Part shown: positions 1 through 11,075 of the stretch, one piece after another
Numbering within the stretch: position 1 is the first letter of the stretch
Layout of the letters: each line of letters begins with the position of its first letter
Origin: Bacteroides sp.
Lineage (GTDB): Bacteria > Bacillota > Clostridia > Oscillospirales > Acutalibacteraceae
Assembly (NCBI GenBank): GCA_023665085.1
Contig: JAMPEQ010000011.1
Coordinates: forward strand, 1 to 64,000
Direction of reading: 5' to 3'
DNA: 64,000 bases
The notes under the pieces: generated by a model
Seen by the model: the letters and a program-made list of their open reading frames with translations, nothing else
Database searches by the model: none
What the model was told of the DNA's origin: nothing
Program-made: the position numbers and the translations under genes

Positions 1-120
1 ATAATTTGAAAATATATCTGTAAAACTGTCAAAGTATTAAGTAATAAGTTGAAAATACAAGAGGCTTTTAAGCAGTTTTTATGATTATAAAAAAGTATGT
101 CCTACACAGTAGCGAGCATC

Positions 121-219
121 GGATTTTGACATACAAAATCCAAAAAGTCAGGGAAAAGGTCTCGCCTGTCGGCTAGGTCGGTGCTTCTAAGCTTTGCTTA
201 GAGGTGTCCACTGGACACC
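121..219. other. Candidate origin of transfer (oriT) with three inverted repeats
   Basis: Three inverted repeats lie just upstream of mobC: GGATTTTG (121-128) with CAAAATCC (134-141); TCTAAGC (186-192) with GCTTAGA (196-202); and GGTGTCCA (203-210) with TGGACACC (212-219), the last a near-continuous palindrome around one base. Relaxases commonly nick beside such repeats upstream of their accessory gene. The nick site cannot be read from sequence alone. The rest of 1-257 shows no open frame. Confidence 0.5.
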
Positions 220-257
220 CGCACCCCTGAAACCCTTTAATGAATGGAGATGATTAA

Positions 258-608
258 ATGAAGAATGAAAGAGTGAGAATAAACGTTCGGCTTAGTGAGG
301 AAGAATACGAACAGTTTTCAAGTTATGCAAAGCAGTGTGGACTGTCAGAATCGCAGTTAGTATCAATGCTGATTATGGGTAAGTATCCACAGCCATTACC
401 TGATAAAAATTTCTGGCTAATGCTTGAGCAGTTATACAGTATTCGCGATAGTTTGAAACAGCTTTCAAGGTTTGATAATTCCTTGCTCAAAAAATGTGAT
501 GAAATTGAACGGCTGATTCTTGACTTGCAAAGAGCAGTTACTGTTCCGAAGGAGGTTGAACTATTTGGCAACAACAAGCCTGTGGCACATAAAAGGAAAG
601 CTTCGTGA
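258..608 (+). CDS. mobC: MobC-like plasmid mobilization / relaxosome protein
   Basis: This 116-aa protein has the MobC layout: an N-terminal ribbon-helix-helix-like segment (residues about 5-45, with RINVRLSEEEYEQF and a predicted helix after it) followed by a helical region with the leucine-rich stretch around residues 55-95. Such proteins bind oriT and help the relaxase open the DNA strands. It starts with ATG 258 after a GGAG-type site and overlaps the next gene by 44 bases, with the relaxase ribosome binding site inside its 3' end. The overlap and the candidate oriT upstream support a mobilization operon. Family assignment is by pattern only; small DNA-binding proteins of this type diverge fast. 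Confidence 0.8.
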   Translation: MKNERVRINVRLSEEEYEQFSSYAKQCGLSESQLVSMLIMGKYPQPLPDKNFWLMLEQLYSIRDSLKQLSRFDNSLLKKCDEIERLILDLQRAVTVPKEVELFGNNKPVAHKRKAS

Positions 609-1953
609 TTTGATTGACTATGTAGGAAATCCAAATAAGACTGAATTAAATTCGGGTATGCAGGATTTTGTTAATGTGTTCTGTTATGACACCAACCCAC
701 GTAAAACAAACAATAAAGAATTTGTAACAGCGATAAATTGCTTGAAAGAAATTGCCTTGCAGCAAATGATTATGACAAAGCAACAGTTTGGTAAGGAGGA
801 CAAATATATTGCTTGGCACGGTTATCAAAGCTTTAAGCCTGATGAGGTTACACCTGAGCTTTGTCACGAGATAGGAGTCGAACTTGCACAACGGATGTGG
901 GGAGATAGGTTTCAAGTTATCGTATCAACTCATCTTGACAAAGACCATCTGCATAATCATTTTTGTTTTAACTCAGTTTCATTCCTTGACGGAAAGAAAT
1001 ATAACTATTCAAAATCTGAAATGCAAAGACTGCGTGACACTTCAGATTCAATTTGTAAAGAGTATGGTCTGTCTGTTATTGAAACACAAAACAAAGTACC
1101 AAACAGAGCTTTGTACTTTGCAGAAAAGAATAACGAGCCTACAAAATATAATCTAATGCGAACAGCTATTGATGAGGCAATAAAAATTAGTCCAACACCA
1201 AAAGAGTTTGTAAGGATTATGAAAAAGAAAGGCTACATTGTATCTATTAATCCTGAACGCAAATATGTAACGATTTGTTCGGTTAATGACAGCAGAAATA
1301 CAAGATTAAAAACGCTTGGTGCAAATTATGATTGGAACAATATCGTTGAACAAATATATGCACAAGACAACTTTGAACTTTTTCCAGCATACAAGGAATT
1401 TAATCGAGAAAGTAAAACAAAATATATTAAACCTGATAAGTATATTTTTAAAGGTTCTTTTGCAAGTGTAAAGAAAGTCATAGGCTTAAAGGCATTGTAT
1501 TTGTATTATTGTTATCGGTTAGGTTATCTGCCGAAAAAGAATAAGCACAAGCCTTTATCACCCGAAATGAAACAGGCTTGGAGAAAAATAGATAAACTAT
1601 CAAATCAAGTCCGTTTGATTTCAAAATATAATCTCAATGATACAAACGATGTTCTACAATTTATCAACGATAATAATGAACAAATTGTATTGATTACAAA
1701 TCAGCGAAATCAAATATACAACAAATTCCGAAGATGTAAAGATGCTGATAAAATATCAAGCCTTAAATCCGAGAGAGATTATTGTTCAGCAAAACTAAAA
1801 AAATTAAGAACTGAAATCAAAACTGCTAATGCAATTCTAACTGATACTGACGAAATGAAATTAAACATAAAAGCAGAAATGAACATACAGCATCAAAGAT
1901 TTGCATTCAGCAAAATGAAATTACAGAGGAGGAATTTACAATGGGAAAGATAA
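565..1953 (+). CDS. Relaxase (MobP / VirD2-type mobilization nuclease)
   Basis: This 462-aa protein is expected to nick oriT and pilot the strand during conjugal mobilization. The relaxase core is in the N-terminal third: the opening residues ATTSLWHIKG are typical, and the metal-binding histidine motif appears as HLDKDHLHNHF at residues 123-133 (H123, H128, H130, H132). The C-terminal half, residues about 330-460, is Lys/Glu/Gln-rich and probably coiled coil. The start is set at TTG 565 because AAGGAGG lies at 549-555, nine bases upstream, and the protein then begins in the family-typical way; the open frame itself runs back to 520 inside mobC. The end overlaps the next gene by 13 bases. Confidence 0.9.
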   Translation: MATTSLWHIKGKLRDLIDYVGNPNKTELNSGMQDFVNVFCYDTNPRKTNNKEFVTAINCLKEIALQQMIMTKQQFGKEDKYIAWHGYQSFKPDEVTPELCHEIGVELAQRMWGDRFQVIVSTHLDKDHLHNHFCFNSVSFLDGKKYNYSKSEMQRLRDTSDSICKEYGLSVIETQNKVPNRALYFAEKNNEPTKYNLMRTAIDEAIKISPTPKEFVRIMKKKGYIVSINPERKYVTICSVNDSRNTRLKTLGANYDWNNIVEQIYAQDNFELFPAYKEFNRESKTKYIKPDKYIFKGSFASVKKVIGLKALYLYYCYRLGYLPKKNKHKPLSPEMKQAWRKIDKLSNQVRLISKYNLNDTNDVLQFINDNNEQIVLITNQRNQIYNKFRRCKDADKISSLKSERDYCSAKLKKLRTEIKTANAILTDTDEMKLNIKAEMNIQHQRFAFSKMKLQRRNLQWER

Positions 1954-2204
1954 TTAAACTTGAATTAGATAAAAAAGAGTATAAATTTCTGACAGATTTA
2001 TTAAATAGGCAAATAGAAAAATTATGTCAAATGACATCTGCCGAAAGGATTAATTGGTATAACAATGCTCTGTATCGTGAGCCTATTAACTTTACAAAGC
2101 AGATTGATAATACTGTATATTCTGTATCTACGCATTTCAATGTCAATAACAATGAGAGCATTAGTGAAAAGATAGTCCGTATTTTAGAACAGAACAGTAA
2201 ATAA
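1941..2204 (+). CDS. Small hypothetical protein of the mobilizable element
   Basis: This 87-aa protein is not recognised. It starts with ATG 1941 after GAGGAGG (inside the relaxase 3' end), so it is probably co-translated with the relaxase. The sequence is mixed charged and polar with no membrane segment; the N-terminal part (residues 1-35) reads as a beta strand followed by a Lys-rich amphipathic helix, and the C-terminus has a short helix. Its place between relaxase and recombinase is where such elements often carry small accessory or directionality proteins, but no motif supports either role. Confidence 0.65.
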   Translation: MGKIIKLELDKKEYKFLTDLLNRQIEKLCQMTSAERINWYNNALYREPINFTKQIDNTVYSVSTHFNVNNNESISEKIVRILEQNSK

Positions 2205-2214
2205 TTTTAAAATT

Positions 2215-2283
2215 ACACTTTAAAGTGTTGAAGTATAATAAAGAATATGTTATTATGTAGTTAACCTACAATCAAACATATTC
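2215..2283 (+). promoter_or_regulatory. Recombinase promoter region with two palindromic elements
   Basis: A -10 TATAAT is at 2234-2239. A perfect 14-base palindrome ACACTTTAAAGTGT (2215-2228) covers the expected -35 zone. Downstream, GAATATGTT (2243-2251) pairs with AACATATTC (2275-2283), and TGTAG (2256-2260) with CTACA (2266-2270) shares the same centre (2263). The second element would form a hairpin just before the recombinase ribosome binding site (2291-2298), so it could limit translation or serve as a protein-binding site. Confidence 0.5.
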
Positions 2284-2291
2284 GGCTGTAG

Positions 2292-3981
<1,690 letters not shown>

Positions 3982-3997
3982 AATAGGACAAACTGCA

Positions 3998-4035
3998 CCT
4001 TGAGGTATACCCTCTTTATTGAGTATACCCCAAGG
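3998..4035. repeat. Imperfect inverted repeat near the element's right end
   Basis: CCTTGAGGTATAC (3998-4010) is complementary to GTATACCCCAAGG (4023-4035) at 12 of 13 positions, with a 12-base centre. It lies between the recombinase gene and the chromosomal cotJ genes. It could be the recombinase-binding end of the element or a transcription end signal; no T run follows. The stretch 4036-4160 shows no gene, including no recognisable start of cotJC on the minus strand. Confidence 0.45.
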
Positions 4036-4160
4036 TTGATGCCTTACGGACTGTATTTTTTTCAAGAAATAATGCTGTATTATGATATCTCAGTTAAAAA
4101 TCTATGGCGATATTTAAATATTAATTATCAATTTAGTAATGGTAATTTTATTATGCCAAA

Positions 4161-4403
4161 TCAATTGGCTGCATTTTCCCATGGCCATGGATCTTTAAGC
4201 CAGTCGTCACTGTTTATTCCGTTAAGTGTTAAAGGACCGAAATTTTTTTCATATTCATCTGTGGCTGCTGATAATTTTTTTTCATAATTATCAAACATCT
4301 GCTGTGCCTCACTGTCTCCAGGATGTGTGTCAAGAAATAATCTCAGCTCCTGCATTGCAAATCCAAGAGCGCTTACTCTTAATAAAAGCTTATCTTTATT
4401 CAT
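4161..4403 (-). CDS. cotJB: Spore coat protein CotJB
   Basis: This 80-aa protein matches CotJB: the motifs LDTHPGDSEAQ (residues about 24-34) and the C-terminal DPWPWE are hallmarks of the family. CotJB works with CotJA and the manganese-catalase-like CotJC in the inner spore coat. The start ATG (4401-4403) overlaps the cotJA stop in an ATGA arrangement, showing translational coupling. CotJC should follow directly on the minus strand, but the next 160 bases hold no such start and then comes the mobile element. The gene itself looks intact. Its presence marks the host as a spore former. Confidence 0.93.
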   Translation of the reverse strand: MNKDKLLLRVSALGFAMQELRLFLDTHPGDSEAQQMFDNYEKKLSAATDEYEKNFGPLTLNGINSDDWLKDPWPWENAAN

Positions 4404-4606
4404 GATTTTTTTACCATCCTTCCTAAAAATGGCTTGTTAAGCTCAGGGAAAATAGTGCCTTCTTTTAGTCCTTGTGCGTCATCATATGTTATAAGCTCCG
4501 TCTGCAGTGGTATATATGCCATTGTTACCTGAGGATCGCTTGGCAGAGCAGATCGTCTTTCTTTCTTCAAAAAGCTTGGTTTAAATAAATCTGTATAGCT
4601 TTCCAT
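4400..4606 (-). CDS. cotJA: Spore coat-associated protein CotJA
   Basis: This 68-aa protein fits the CotJA family, with the typical MAYIPLQ segment and a C-terminal FPELNKPFLG. It is a small coat/cortex-side protein needed for assembly of the CotJ complex. The frame is open to an ATG at 4612, but that codon almost touches the AAAGGAG site, so the ATG at 4606 with about seven bases of spacing is the better start. It heads the cotJA-cotJB operon on the minus strand. No clear sporulation sigma-E promoter could be assigned upstream. Confidence 0.9.
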   Translation of the reverse strand: MESYTDLFKPSFLKKERRSALPSDPQVTMAYIPLQTELITYDDAQGLKEGTIFPELNKPFLGRMVKKS

Positions 4607-4766
4607 AAACATTCTCCTTTCGTTTTACTACTTTATCTTATGCCGACTTTTTATATTTGACAAAAAACCTCAGAAATAAAATTACATATAATGGAATAAG
4701 ACGTAAAAAATAAGGCAATGATAATAACGAAAGAAAAGACGGAATAAATTTACGAAGGTGATTTAA

Positions 4767-5108
4767 TTGTTAATAAAACGCGGCGAAATATATTACGCTG
4801 ATTTAAGTCCGGTAATAGGTTCGGAGCAGGGTGGAGTTCGGCCTGTTTTAATTGTTCAAAATGATGTTGGAAATAAGTTTTCACCAACTGTTATTGCTGC
4901 AGCTATAACATCTCAGCGAGATAAAAACAGTTTACCGACACATATTGAGGTTGATGCACAAAACTGCGGTCTTGCAAAAGACAGTGTTGTGTTGCTGGAG
5001 CAGGTAAGGACAATTGATAAAAGGCGATTAAAGGAAAAAATGGGAAGTCTTGATACCAGCGATATGGGTAAGGTAAATCAGGCTCTCAGCGTAAGCTTCG
5101 GATTATGA
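4767..5108 (+). CDS. mazF: MazF/EndoA family endoribonuclease toxin
   Basis: This 113-aa protein is an mRNA interferase of the MazF/PemK fold. It shows the family signature [20 protein letters not shown] at residues 3-22 with the catalytic arginine region [10 protein letters not shown] directly after, and a conserved [10 protein letters not shown] near residue 73. It should cleave single-stranded RNA at short motifs. The start is TTG 4767 after GAAGGTG (4754-4760). No antitoxin gene lies upstream on the same strand (4607-4766 is non-coding), so this is a solitary copy; many Clostridia keep such a chromosomal EndoA, with the antitoxin elsewhere or absent. A strong terminator follows. Confidence 0.93.
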   Translation: MLIKRGEIYYADLSPVIGSEQGGVRPVLIVQNDVGNKFSPTVIAAAITSQRDKNSLPTHIEVDAQNCGLAKDSVVLLEQVRTIDKRRLKEKMGSLDTSDMGKVNQALSVSFGL

Positions 5109-5123
5109 TAATTTATATTATAC

Positions 5124-5160
5124 AAAAGATAAACAACTTTTGTTGTTTATCTTTTTTCTT
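5124..5160 (+). terminator. Rho-independent terminator after mazF
   Basis: AAAAGATAAACAAC (5124-5137) pairs perfectly with GTTGTTTATCTTTT (5142-5155) around a TTTT loop, followed by a T-rich tail. It ends the mazF transcript. Confidence 0.9.
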
Positions 5161-5172
5161 TTATTTGCTATG

Positions 5173-5200
5173 TTGCATTATTATATTAGTATGGTATAAT
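5173..5200 (+). promoter_or_regulatory. Promoter of the dut operon
   Basis: TTGCAT (5173-5178) and TATAAT (5195-5200) are separated by 16 bases, a good vegetative promoter. Transcription should start near 5207 and give a leader of about 85 bases before dut. Confidence 0.75.
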
Positions 5201-5215
5201 GTTTTTGCAAAACTT

Positions 5216-5265
5216 AGCCAAACGAGAGTTGTACAAAATATAGTTGTACAAAATAAGGTTTGGCT
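5216..5265 (+). repeat. Leader with tandem TTGTACAA repeats inside an inverted repeat
   Basis: AGTTGTACAAAATAT (5227-5241) is repeated directly as AGTTGTACAAAATAA (5242-5256); each copy contains the palindrome TTGTACAA. The pair is framed by AGCCAAAC (5216-5223) and GTTTGGCT (5258-5265). The layout suggests an operator bound by a dimer pair, or an RNA hairpin in the dut leader. Confidence 0.5.
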
Positions 5266-5292
5266 GACTATATAATAAATAGGAGAATATTT

Positions 5293-5804
5293 ATGAAAAG
5301 AATAGCAGAATTTCAAAAAGTATCCTTTGAGCAGTTTAAAAAGGACTGGATGAAAAATTTTCCTGATACACAGGATGTAAAGGCTGTTTATGACAGCATT
5401 AAACTGCCTAAAAGAGCTACTGCAGGATCAGCAGGATATGATTTTTTTATTCCTGCAGATGTTACATTCGAGCAGGGCAAATCAACTCTTGTTCCTACAG
5501 GTATACGATCAAAAATTGATGAGGGTTGGGTGCTTTCTATTTATCCTCGTTCAAGTCTGGGCTTTAAGCATCGCTGTCAGCTTGATAATACTGTAGGCAT
5601 AATTGATTCGGATTATTATAATTCTGATAACGAAGGTCATATAATGATAAAAATCAGCTGTGATGCTCATGATGACGGACATAAGGCTGAAGTTGAGGCG
5701 GGTAATGGCTTTGCTCAAGGTATTTTTACACAATTCGGCATCACTGTTGATGACGATGCAGACGGTGTAAGAAATGGTGGATTTGGTTCTACTACTGAAA
5801 AATA

Positions 5805-5805
<1 letters not shown>
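5293..5805 (+). CDS. dut: dUTP diphosphatase (trimeric dUTPase)
   Basis: This enzyme hydrolyses dUTP to dUMP and pyrophosphate, keeping uracil out of DNA and feeding dTMP synthesis. All five trimeric dUTPase motifs are present: AGSAGYDFF (about 44-52), PRSSLG (85-90), the VGIIDSDYYN segment with the catalytic Asp (101-110), NGFAQGIF (138-145) and the C-terminal GGFGSTTEK arm (162-170). At 170 aa it is longer than usual because of an N-terminal extension of about 35 residues. The start is ATG 5293 after AGGAG (5281-5285); the frame continues upstream to 5260 but has no binding site there. Its stop overlaps the next start. Confidence 0.93.
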
Positions 5806-8244
<2,439 letters not shown>

Positions 8245-8260
8245 CATACAAAATATATAA

Positions 8261-8297
8261 AAAAGAGATTAACTGTGTGATACAGTTAATCTCTTTT
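8261..8297. terminator. Bidirectional terminator between abfA and the glucosaminidase gene
   Basis: AAAAGAGATTAACTGT (8261-8276) pairs perfectly with ACAGTTAATCTCTTTT (8282-8297) around a 5-base loop. The A- and T-rich arms allow it to end both converging transcripts. Confidence 0.9.
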
Positions 8298-8307
8298 GGC
8301 TATTGTG

Positions 8308-10443
8308 TTATTTTACCTTAACCTTTATTGTTTTACTCCAGGAATAATATGTTTTCTTGGAGTTAACAGTTTTATATGCTCTTACCTTAACGTAGTAGTA
8401 TTTATTTGATTGTGCGGTATTAAGAGTTTTTGAAGTAGTACCTCTTCCTTTTACATTAACTGTAAGCCAGTTCTTAGAAAAGTCTGAGGTGGTAGACCAC
8501 ATAATCTGATAACCGCTGCAGCTTACAGGGAGCTTAGTCCATTTTACAGTGATTTTTTTCTTTGATTTTGACACTGCACTTTTTAAAGCTGTGGTGTTAT
8601 TCTTCGTTTTTATGGTTATAGGATCAGTGTAATAGGTTGTATATCTTTTACCATTGTAGTCTCTGAAACCGCGTATCTTAAATTTATAATTTGTATTCTT
8701 CTTTAGATTTTTTATTTTCAGAGAGGTGGAAGATGCCTTTACCTCTTTATAAAGCTCATAAGCTTTTTTACTTGAATTATATTTATAAATACCGTATCCT
8801 GTGGCTTTGGTTATTTTGGACCAGCTCAGAGTTACGGTATTATCTGTGCTTGCAGCCTTAAATCCTTTGACCTTTCCTCTGGTATTTTTTGTAATCACAT
8901 TAGAAAAATTTCCGTATTTTTGGCTATCAGCATTTGTTTTATATGCCCTTACTCTGAATTTATATAAGCATAAACCGCCGAGACCTGTTACTCTTATGCT
9001 GTTTGATTTTGTAGTAGTATATGTTTGCCACTGACTGCTTTTGTATACCTGAATCTGATATCCGTCAGCATCTGATATTTTATCCCATGCTATTGTCACA
9101 GACACTGAATCATTAGCAGTTGCTTTCAGATTTTTTACCGCATCCACATTTATTTCAGGAACAGTGTCATTTGGCATATTTGTAAATACAGGAATAATGA
9201 ATTTTTTAGTGATTCCAAGTATATTTGCTTTTTTGTATGCATTATAAGTGGTCTGTGCCTCAGAAACTGCAGCAGAAACATTTGCCATATATTCGTGAGA
9301 ATAAAGCTCACTGCTTTTTGGGTTAACATTAAATTTTTGAAGATAACCGCTGTATTGCTCACCATAATTGTGAGCAATATATTTTGCTCCGTTATATATA
9401 GATTTATAAGGATTTGTCCAAGGTCTGCCCCATCCTGTAGAGGTATCACCTATATATGTTGTTCTGACTGCACTTATAGGAACATATCCGCTTTTGCCTT
9501 CTGTATATCCTTTTCCTTCGGTGTAAAGTCTTACATTATAATAACTGCCATAAGTACCGCGCCAAGTCATGTACTGACCTGTTTTTATAGATGTTTTTTC
9601 TCCTCCGGCTTTGCCTGTTGATGAGTTATAGGTTGAATATAGTGTGGAGTTTTTATTTAGTTTTAAATAACCTGCAGCCCACGCAAGACCATCCATTGCA
9701 CCTGTATTTGCACCGATATTATAGTAATTGTAAATTCCCTGAAAGGGACTTACAGTGCCTTTTACAGCTGTATTTGTTGCAGATATACTGCCGTTTTCCT
9801 GTCTGATTTTAGATGCAAGGTAATAGGCACTCATACCGCTGTCGTTTGCAGCCTTCATAATAGCGTCTGAATATTTCAGTGTATTATTGTATGTATGATC
9901 CTTTCCGTTTGAGAGCTTGTAGCTTATTAAAGAATTATGCATCCATGTTCCGTCAAGTATTGCTTCAACACCTGCGAGAGTTTGTGTGCCGTCATATGAC
10001 GTTGACTCAAACTGGAAAATACTTTTTTCATCAAGCCAGTTTCTTGGATCCATATAATATGCTACTGCTTTTTCTGATGCTGATATCCAGTTGCTCGCTT
10101 CACGAATAACATATTGTCCGTTTCTAAAGCAGCTGGAACAGTTGCAGTACATTGACTCATCATAATATGAAGACTTTTCAATCAATTGCTTTGCATGGCT
10201 TGAACGTTCGCCCTTGACAGCGTTTGACCATTTGATGTTGGTTTTTAAAGGCTCGAAAATCCAGTTGGGATATTTTTTGTGAAGATTTACAAGATCATCA
10301 ATGTAGCTTTCCGGAAATCCTTTATTTCTGAGGGTTGCTGCATAATCTGCAGCTTCAGCTTTGATAGGATTTATGGCGGAAAAAACAGGTACAGTCGTTA
10401 TAAACATGACTGCTGCCATAAAAATTGATAATAGCTTTCTCAT
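8308..10443 (-). CDS. Secreted beta-N-acetylglucosaminidase with three fibronectin III domains
   Basis: This 711-aa protein begins with a signal peptide (residues 1 to about 32, ending AEAA). The region about 35-425 resembles the glucosaminidase domain of clostridial autolysins; SKIRQENGS holds the probable catalytic Glu216, and two CxxC-type cysteines lie near residues 100-105. Three fibronectin type III domains follow (about 430-525, 530-620, 625-711). It probably cuts the glycan strands of peptidoglycan during wall turnover, or acts on other GlcNAc polymers; the FN3 domains act as spacers or binders. The start ATG 10443 has a good AAGGAG site. It is a single-gene unit with its own promoter and terminator. 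Confidence 0.88.
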   Translation of the reverse strand: MRKLLSIFMAAVMFITTVPVFSAINPIKAEAADYAATLRNKGFPESYIDDLVNLHKKYPNWIFEPLKTNIKWSNAVKGERSSHAKQLIEKSSYYDESMYCNCSSCFRNGQYVIREASNWISASEKAVAYYMDPRNWLDEKSIFQFESTSYDGTQTLAGVEAILDGTWMHNSLISYKLSNGKDHTYNNTLKYSDAIMKAANDSGMSAYYLASKIRQENGSISATNTAVKGTVSPFQGIYNYYNIGANTGAMDGLAWAAGYLKLNKNSTLYSTYNSSTGKAGGEKTSIKTGQYMTWRGTYGSYYNVRLYTEGKGYTEGKSGYVPISAVRTTYIGDTSTGWGRPWTNPYKSIYNGAKYIAHNYGEQYSGYLQKFNVNPKSSELYSHEYMANVSAAVSEAQTTYNAYKKANILGITKKFIIPVFTNMPNDTVPEINVDAVKNLKATANDSVSVTIAWDKISDADGYQIQVYKSSQWQTYTTTKSNSIRVTGLGGLCLYKFRVRAYKTNADSQKYGNFSNVITKNTRGKVKGFKAASTDNTVTLSWSKITKATGYGIYKYNSSKKAYELYKEVKASSTSLKIKNLKKNTNYKFKIRGFRDYNGKRYTTYYTDPITIKTKNNTTALKSAVSKSKKKITVKWTKLPVSCSGYQIMWSTTSDFSKNWLTVNVKGRGTTSKTLNTAQSNKYYYVKVRAYKTVNSKKTYYSWSKTIKVKVK

Positions 10444-10479
10444 TGCTGACTCCTTAAAAACAAATTATTTTTTTTTGAA

Positions 10480-10508
10480 ATTATATCATTTTGTAACTTT
10501 TTTGTCAA
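10480..10508 (-). promoter_or_regulatory. Promoter of the glucosaminidase gene
   Basis: On the minus strand TTGACA (10503-10508) and TATAAT (10480-10485) are separated by exactly 17 bases, a full consensus match. Confidence 0.85.
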
Positions 10509-10547
10509 TTTTACGCGAAATGTAGATTATGTAATATGTGAAAAATC

Positions 10548-10576
10548 TTGACAATTTATTGCAAGTTTATTATACT
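10548..10576 (+). promoter_or_regulatory. Promoter of the XRE regulator gene
   Basis: TTGACA (10548-10553) and TATACT (10571-10576) are separated by 17 bases. It diverges from the glucosaminidase promoter, with 39 bases between the two -35 boxes, so one regulator could act on both. Confidence 0.85.
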
Positions 10577-10612
10577 TTTTATGTCAAATAGTGTATAAAG
10601 AGGTAAGAAGAA

Positions 10613-11014
10613 GTGGAAAGAAAAGTATCCAAGGCAAAAAGAGAAATGGTGGCATATGCCTTAAAAAGCCTCAGAGAAAAAGCAAATTTAAAACAAGAAG
10701 AAGTTGCAATGGCTATCGGAAGAACAAGAAGTTCTTACGGTTTTTATGAATCGGCTAAAGTTATGCCAAACATTGAAATACTTGAAAAAATCTGTAGATT
10801 ATACAGAGTTCCGATGAGCACATTTAATTTTGATACTGATACTATCAAAGCCACTGTACCTGAATATGAGCTCGAAGATGATAAAAAAAGTGATATGAAA
10901 TTTGAAGATTTGTCTGAGCTTGAAAAAAAGATTTTTCTTAAACTCAGAACAATGAGGAGAGAAGATAAGGTAAGCTTGTTTAACGATCTTAATAAAAATG
11001 TTTCTGATGATTAA
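10613..11014 (+). CDS. XRE-family helix-turn-helix regulator
   Basis: This 133-aa protein carries a Cro/CI-type HTH at residues about 14-70 (LREKANLKQEEVAMAIG, then TRSSYGFYESAKVMPNIEIL). The C-terminal half is acidic and helical without a known ligand domain. The start is GTG 10613 after an AGAGGTAAG site. It is transcribed alone from a consensus promoter, divergent from the secreted glucosaminidase, which makes that gene a possible target, but this is inference from position only. Confidence 0.88.
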   Translation: MERKVSKAKREMVAYALKSLREKANLKQEEVAMAIGRTRSSYGFYESAKVMPNIEILEKICRLYRVPMSTFNFDTDTIKATVPEYELEDDKKSDMKFEDLSELEKKIFLKLRTMRREDKVSLFNDLNKNVSDD

Positions 11015-11024
11015 ATAAAATATT

Positions 11025-11058
11025 AAAGACGCTTCCGTTAAAACATGGAAGCGTCTTT
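11025..11058. terminator. Terminator between the XRE gene and the AGCS symporter
   Basis: AAAGACGCTTCC (11025-11036) pairs with GGAAGCGTCTTT (11047-11058) over 12 bp, with a T run on the plus strand and an A-rich left flank, so it can serve both convergent genes. Confidence 0.9.
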
Positions 11059-11075
11059 TTTTGCATAATATGTAT

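Noticed and set aside
4000-4287. Open frame of 95 codons on the plus strand over the element end and cotJB
   Set aside because: It lies opposite cotJB, has no binding site and no protein-like pattern; it is a shadow frame.
4657-4692. TTGACA (4657-4662) and TATAAT (4687-4692) as a mazF promoter
   Set aside because: The spacer is 24 bases, too long for a normal promoter; the boxes are probably chance matches in A+T-rich DNA.
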